Origin: Rhodoplanes elegans
GTDB lineage: Bacteria; Pseudomonadota; Alphaproteobacteria; Rhizobiales; Xanthobacteraceae
Assembly: GCF_016653355.1 (NCBI RefSeq)
Contig: NZ_NHSK01000081.1
Location: 1-33,500, forward strand
Direction of reading: 5' to 3'
Length of the DNA: 33,500 nucleotides
Positions 30,420 through 33,500 of the stretch are shown here, in pieces (within the stretch, counting starts at the first letter, position 1; each line of letters opens with the position of its first letter). A program made the position numbers and the translations under genes. The notes beneath the pieces were generated by a model that saw nothing but the letters and a program-made list of their open reading frames with translations, ran no database searches and was not told where the DNA came from.

Positions 30420-31775
30420 TTGCCTAAACTCACGAAGAGAGTCGTAGACGCGGCAGAGGTACGCGAAAAGGACTACGTCATCTGGGATGACGAACTGCCC
30501 GGCTTTGGGCTGCGATTGTTCACCACCGGCAAGCGAAGCTACGTCATTCAGTATCGCGCTGCAGGCCGTTCGCGCCGCTACACGATTGGACTCCATGGCG
30601 TCTGGACGCCCGAGACAGCGAGGCAGGAGGCGAAGGTCCAACTCGGCCGCGTGGCGAAGGGAGATAATCCCGCTGAGGAGCGCGAGCTTGACCACAGGGC
30701 CATCACGGTCAAAGAACTGTGCAATTTATATCTAAATGACCTCAGCGCCGGCCTGATTTTGGGTAAGCGAGGACGTCCGAAGAAGCCAACGACAATCGTA
30801 ACTGACACAGGGCGTATCCATCGGCACATCGTCCCGCTCATCGGAACGCGGCGAGTCAAGGACCTGACCAAAGCTGACGTCGGTAAGGTCTTAAAGGACA
30901 TCATGGCTGGAAAGACACGCACCACAGTCAAAACAAAGAAGCTGCGGGGTAAGTCCATCGTACGCGGAGGGGTCGGCACGGCAACTCGAACTGTCGGTCT
31001 GCTCGGAGGCATCCTGACGTATGCCGTCGAGGCCGGCATTATCGAGACCAACCCGGCTCACGGTATCCGCAAGCCTAAAGACAGGGTACGAACGCGCCGC
31101 TTGTCGGAGGCGGAGTACCGGACTCTTGGCCAGCTCTTGCGAGAGAAAGGCGAGCAAGAGAAGTATACGACGACCGTGGACATTGTTCGTCAAATCGCGC
31201 TGACGGGATGCCGGCGCAGCGAGATCATTCAGCTGAGATGGTCGGAGGTCGATACCGAGGCAAGCTGCTTGCGGCTCGAGGACAGCAAGGAAGGCGAATC
31301 GATCCGGGCTATCGGCTTGCTCGTCGTGGAATATCTCGAACGTCGGCGTGCATGCGCGGTCGGCACATACGTTTTCCCTGGGCAAGGCGAGGACAACGCA
31401 TTCGGCAGCTTTCCGAACCATTGGAAGCAAATCTTCAAGAAGTCGCCGCTTGCCGACATTACGCCGCACGTTCTGCGCCATAGCTTCGCGAGCATCGCAA
31501 ATGATCTGGGCTTCACCGAAGTGACGATAGCCGCGCTCGTAGGGCACGCCAAAGGATCCGTTACGAGCAAGTACATTCACACACTAGATACGGCGCTGAT
31601 CATGGCTGCGGACACCATCGCAGGCTATATCCAAGGCCTCCTGGACGGGGTGACTTTCAAGCAGACGGCTTACGCAATCGATCGTGATTCCCGGAAGGCG
31701 TCGCTTGCGCGCTTCTTCCATGCGGCTGTAGGCGATTGTCGGATGAAGAATGAGGAAGCGCCCCTGGCGGCGTAA
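30420..31775 (+). CDS. Tyrosine-type site-specific integrase (P4-like, DUF4102 N-terminus)
   Basis: A 451-residue recombinase. The N-terminus is the arm-binding domain typical of island integrases (LTKRVVDAAEVREKDYVIWD, GFGLRLFTTGKRSYVIQY). A core-binding region follows (about 95-215). The catalytic domain has the first Arg in ALTGCRRSEIIQLRW, HVLRHSF (His and second Arg), LVGHAKGS and the nucleophile Tyr in SKYIHTLD. All active-site residues are present, so it may be active. The start is TTG 30420 behind a very strong site GGGAGGAG (30408-30415). Codon use is more A/T-tolerant than in the genes to the left, as expected for acquired DNA. It is transcribed away from the att fragment 180 bases to its left. 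A C-terminal tail of about 50 residues follows the Tyr. Confidence 0.93.
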   Translation: MPKLTKRVVDAAEVREKDYVIWDDELPGFGLRLFTTGKRSYVIQYRAAGRSRRYTIGLHGVWTPETARQEAKVQLGRVAKGDNPAEERELDHRAITVKELCNLYLNDLSAGLILGKRGRPKKPTTIVTDTGRIHRHIVPLIGTRRVKDLTKADVGKVLKDIMAGKTRTTVKTKKLRGKSIVRGGVGTATRTVGLLGGILTYAVEAGIIETNPAHGIRKPKDRVRTRRLSEAEYRTLGQLLREKGEQEKYTTTVDIVRQIALTGCRRSEIIQLRWSEVDTEASCLRLEDSKEGESIRAIGLLVVEYLERRRACAVGTYVFPGQGEDNAFGSFPNHWKQIFKKSPLADITPHVLRHSFASIANDLGFTEVTIAALVGHAKGSVTSKYIHTLDTALIMAADTIAGYIQGLLDGVTFKQTAYAIDRDSRKASLARFFHAAVGDCRMKNEEAPLAA

Positions 31776-32075
31776 GGTGAATGATGGCGAGCTTGTGGGG
31801 CCGGTCTAGCTAGTCGCCGCTCGCATTTCTCGAATTGGACCAGAGCAGCGAGCCGTTGCCGCTCTCAATAGCACTGCATCAGTTTCCAGCAGCGGACAAA
31901 ATGCCGTGCGGCAAAAGTCGTTGCCGCACGTCGGCATACGCTATCAGTTCGGGATCCACCTTTGCCGGGTAATCGAAAGTACCCTGACAGGCGTCTCCGT
32001 GAGCGGCGAGCGTGACTTTGCCTAACCCCGATATGGTTCAAGCGCGAGGTGAGCGGGGGGGCCTAGGGTTCATGC
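31776..32075. other. Non-coding stretch after the integrase, with one strong hairpin
   Basis: No gene is supported here. CGTGCGGCA-aaagtcgt-TGCCGCACG (31905-31930) is a perfect 9-bp stem, and flanking ATGCC (31901-31905) and GGCAT (31932-31936) can lengthen it around a small bulge. There is no T run. It may be a remnant of element control DNA or an IS end. Confidence 0.45.
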
Positions 32076-32289
32076 TTAGGCCGCCAGCAGCTTGGGTATA
32101 CGGATGAGGTTGTAGGCAAGGATTGAGAAGATAAAGATGCGAATCGATCTCGTTAAATCGAGCCGACAACGTGCCGAGCACCTTATTCACCAGCACCAGG
32201 ATCGCCCTCAATGGGTGATCCAGCGCGAACCGCTCCTCCAGCCGAATATACGAAAAAAGCCCCTCCGACCTTCGTTGCTCGCCCCGCAT
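32076..32289 (-). pseudogene. IS5-type transposase remnant with an internal deletion
   Basis: The N-terminus is intact from the ATG complementary to 32287-32289: MRGEQRRSEGLFSYIRLEER and then DHPLRAI...LSARFNEI, as in a common IS5-type transposase. At about residue 50 it jumps directly to the normal C-terminus read in another frame, IFIFSILAYNLIRIPKLLAA and stop (complement of 32076-32078). The DDE catalytic core of about 250-300 residues is missing and the join is out of frame. The deletion thus left both ends of the gene. Confidence 0.8.
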
Positions 32290-32617
32290 CGAAAATCACC
32301 CCGTCGTTTCAAACAACGGAATCAGGATCAGCCCTCGCAGTCGAGACAGTTTTTTCAGCAGCCTGCTAGTGCAAATGCGAGCCCTGAACTAACATTCCAA
32401 CCGGACCCCTCCACTGGAGGCCGGTCAAAATCAAATCCGCGCTCCTCTGAAAAAGTGGATTGGTAAGTCAAGAGCGCCGCACTCCTTTGCCGTTTGTCGC
32501 CTCTGGTGGTCATGTTGCTCATGGGGCGGTATGCTTATGATAACTAGGGTCAAAACTCATTAATTCTTGTGCGCTGACAATACGAGCCTGATTCGAATTT
32601 GAAAGGGGATCGGGATC
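32290..32617. other. IS-derived non-coding DNA between two transposase genes
   Basis: The first part (32290-32360) is the outer flank of the deleted IS5-type element. A small palindrome CCTCCA-c-TGGAGG lies at 32408-32420. Near 32543-32560, CTAG followed by GGGTCAAAACTCATTA may be the left end of the next IS element. The ribosome binding site AAAGGGG of that transposase is at its right. No gene is supported. Confidence 0.4.
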
Positions 32618-33396
32618 ATGCGCGGCAATCCTTTTTGGCTGAGCGACGAGCAGTGGAAGCGGATCGCCCCCTGTCTGCCGACAGATGTGCGGGGTGTTGA
32701 ACGCGAAGATAATCTCCGTGTCATCAGCGGTATTGTGCATGTGCTGAAAAGCGGCTGCCGCTGGTGCGATTGCCCGCCCGAGTACGGCCCTTCGACGACG
32801 ATCTATAATCGCTTTGTGCGCTGGGCCCGGCGGGGCATCTGGGAAAACATGTTCCGGGAGCTTGCTGCGAGCGGACGTTCCGCCGACACGCAGATGATCG
32901 ATTCCACGCACATCAAGGCGGATCGCTCGGCGGTGGACGGAAAAGGGGGGAGCAGAAGCAGGCTATTGGCCGCTCGCGCGGAGGGCGCAACACGAAGATT
33001 CATGCACTCGCTGATACTAAAGGACGCCTTCTCGCCATCCTCCTGACGGGAGGCGAAGCGCACGATTGTCCGGTTGCGGAACGCCTGATCCGCCGCGTGA
33101 AGCCACCCAAACGGATGCTCGGCGACAAGGCCTATGACAGTGCCGAGCTGCGCGAAGAGCTGGACGAGCACGGAACCAGGCCGGTCATCCCCAATCGCTG
33201 CAACAGAAAGCAGCCATTCAGCTTCAGCAAACGGCTCTACAAGCTTCGCTGGCGCATCGAGAGCGCCTTCAACAGGCTGAAGGACTTCAGACGCATCGCA
33301 ACCCGCTACGACAGGCTGGCCAGAAATTATCTGGCATATGTATGCCTCGCTGCAGCTCTTGTATGCTGGATTTATACCAACGGCCTCGGCTCCTGA
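32618..33396 (+). CDS. IS5-family transposase in two frames joined by -1 slippage
   Basis: Frame 1 (32618-33046) begins MRGNPFWLSDEQWKRIAPCL and carries the first catalytic Asp in MIDSTHIKAD. The protein continues in the -1 frame from the A4G6 run at 32941-32950, giving EQKQAIGRSRGGRNTKIHAL, then the second Asp in MLGDKAYDS and the Glu in WRIESAFNRLKDFRRIATRY, ending at 33396. Together the two frames give a complete DDE transposase of about 260 residues. This organisation with slippage is known for the IS427-type group of the IS5 family. The last residues (after CWIY) look unlike the family and may be read from the neighbouring IS630-type end. Otherwise the element looks intact at protein level. 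Confidence 0.85.
32941..32950 (+). promoter_or_regulatory. Slippery run A4G6 for -1 frameshift
   Basis: AAAAGGGGGG lies in frame as GGA-AAA-GGG-GGG-AGC. A -1 slip here by ribosome or RNA polymerase joins the two transposase frames exactly where family homology continues. Confidence 0.7.
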
Positions 33397-33500
33397 CTCG
33401 CCGGGGATTCCGGGGAGCGGCCGATTGTGATTCGCTTGGCGCGGGAGGATTCGCGCCATGGCGACAGCGGTTGCTCTGCGGACGGATTTCTCGGCGGCCG
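33375..33500 (+). mobile_element. Start of an IS630-type element (runs off the window)
   Basis: Sequence after the TA at about 33373-33374 no longer matches the expected end of the IS5-family transposase and leads into an IS630-type transposase start. IS630 elements insert at TA. The left boundary is a guess from the break in homology; the other end is not in the window. Confidence 0.4.
33458..33500 (+). CDS. IS630-type transposase, first 14 residues
   Basis: The ATG at 33458 opens MATAVALRTDFSAA, which matches the usual start of IS630-family transposases of alphaproteobacteria. GGGAGGA (33443-33449) is a strong ribosome binding site nine bases upstream. The gene is cut by the window edge. 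Confidence 0.6.
   Translation, partial: MATAVALRTDFSAA

Larger units (their letters stand above)
30195..33500. mobile_element. Left end of an integrated element (genomic island), continuing past the window
   Basis: A tRNA 3' fragment, an adjacent tyrosine integrase, several IS remnants and a visible drop in GC bias mark the boundary near 30195-30240. Everything left of it looks like host chromosome. The right end and cargo are outside the window. Confidence 0.8.

Overview
The window is GC-rich with strongly C/G-biased third positions. It carries NtrC- and PrpR-type sigma-54 activators, a LIV-type ABC transporter and two composite palindromic intergenic repeats of a kind I associate with Rhizobiales (Hyphomicrobiales). 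It is most likely the chromosome of an alphaproteobacterium of that order; the species is not identifiable from sequence reading.

Layout. (1) 1-3525: minus-strand genes for a truncated exported protein, an NtrC-type response regulator and nicotinate phosphoribosyltransferase. (2) 3845-13066: a plus-strand catabolic cluster headed by a textbook -24/-12 promoter. It encodes an SLC13/DASS anion transporter, a three-subunit 2-oxoacid:ferredoxin oxidoreductase (OFOR), a GltD-like flavoprotein carrying a ferredoxin domain, a phosphate acyltransferase, a butyrate-kinase-type acyl kinase and a D-2-hydroxyacid dehydrogenase. A convergent PrpR-type sigma-54 activator (13056-15164, minus) closes it. (3) 15377-24553: a second plus-strand cluster with a DUF6282-type hydrolase, a two-domain cupin protein, an HpcH/HpaI aldolase, a five-gene branched-chain-type ABC importer, a flavodoxin-fold quinone reductase and an SDR. 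(4) 24749-30039: a hybrid sensor kinase, a convergent OmpR-type regulator, a small unknown protein and a Crp/Fnr-type regulator. (5) 30195-33500: the edge of an integrated element, with a 3' fragment of tRNA-Arg(CCG) as attachment site, a tyrosine integrase, a deleted IS5-type transposase, a frameshifted IS5-family transposase and the start of an IS630-type transposase. Codon use is visibly less GC-biased here than in the core.

How the genes may work together (inference). In cluster 2 a hydroxy- or oxo-acid anion would be imported, oxidised to a 2-oxoacid and converted by the OFOR to an acyl-CoA. The flavoprotein would take electrons from ferredoxin to NAD(P). The acyltransferase and kinase would then convert acyl-CoA through acyl-phosphate to a free acid plus ATP. 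This is fermentation-style substrate-level phosphorylation, placed under a ligand-responsive sigma-54 activator. Cluster 3 could supply precursors through hydrolysis and retro-aldol cleavage of an imported compound. The substrate is unknown. This pair of clusters is the most likely undescribed system in the window.
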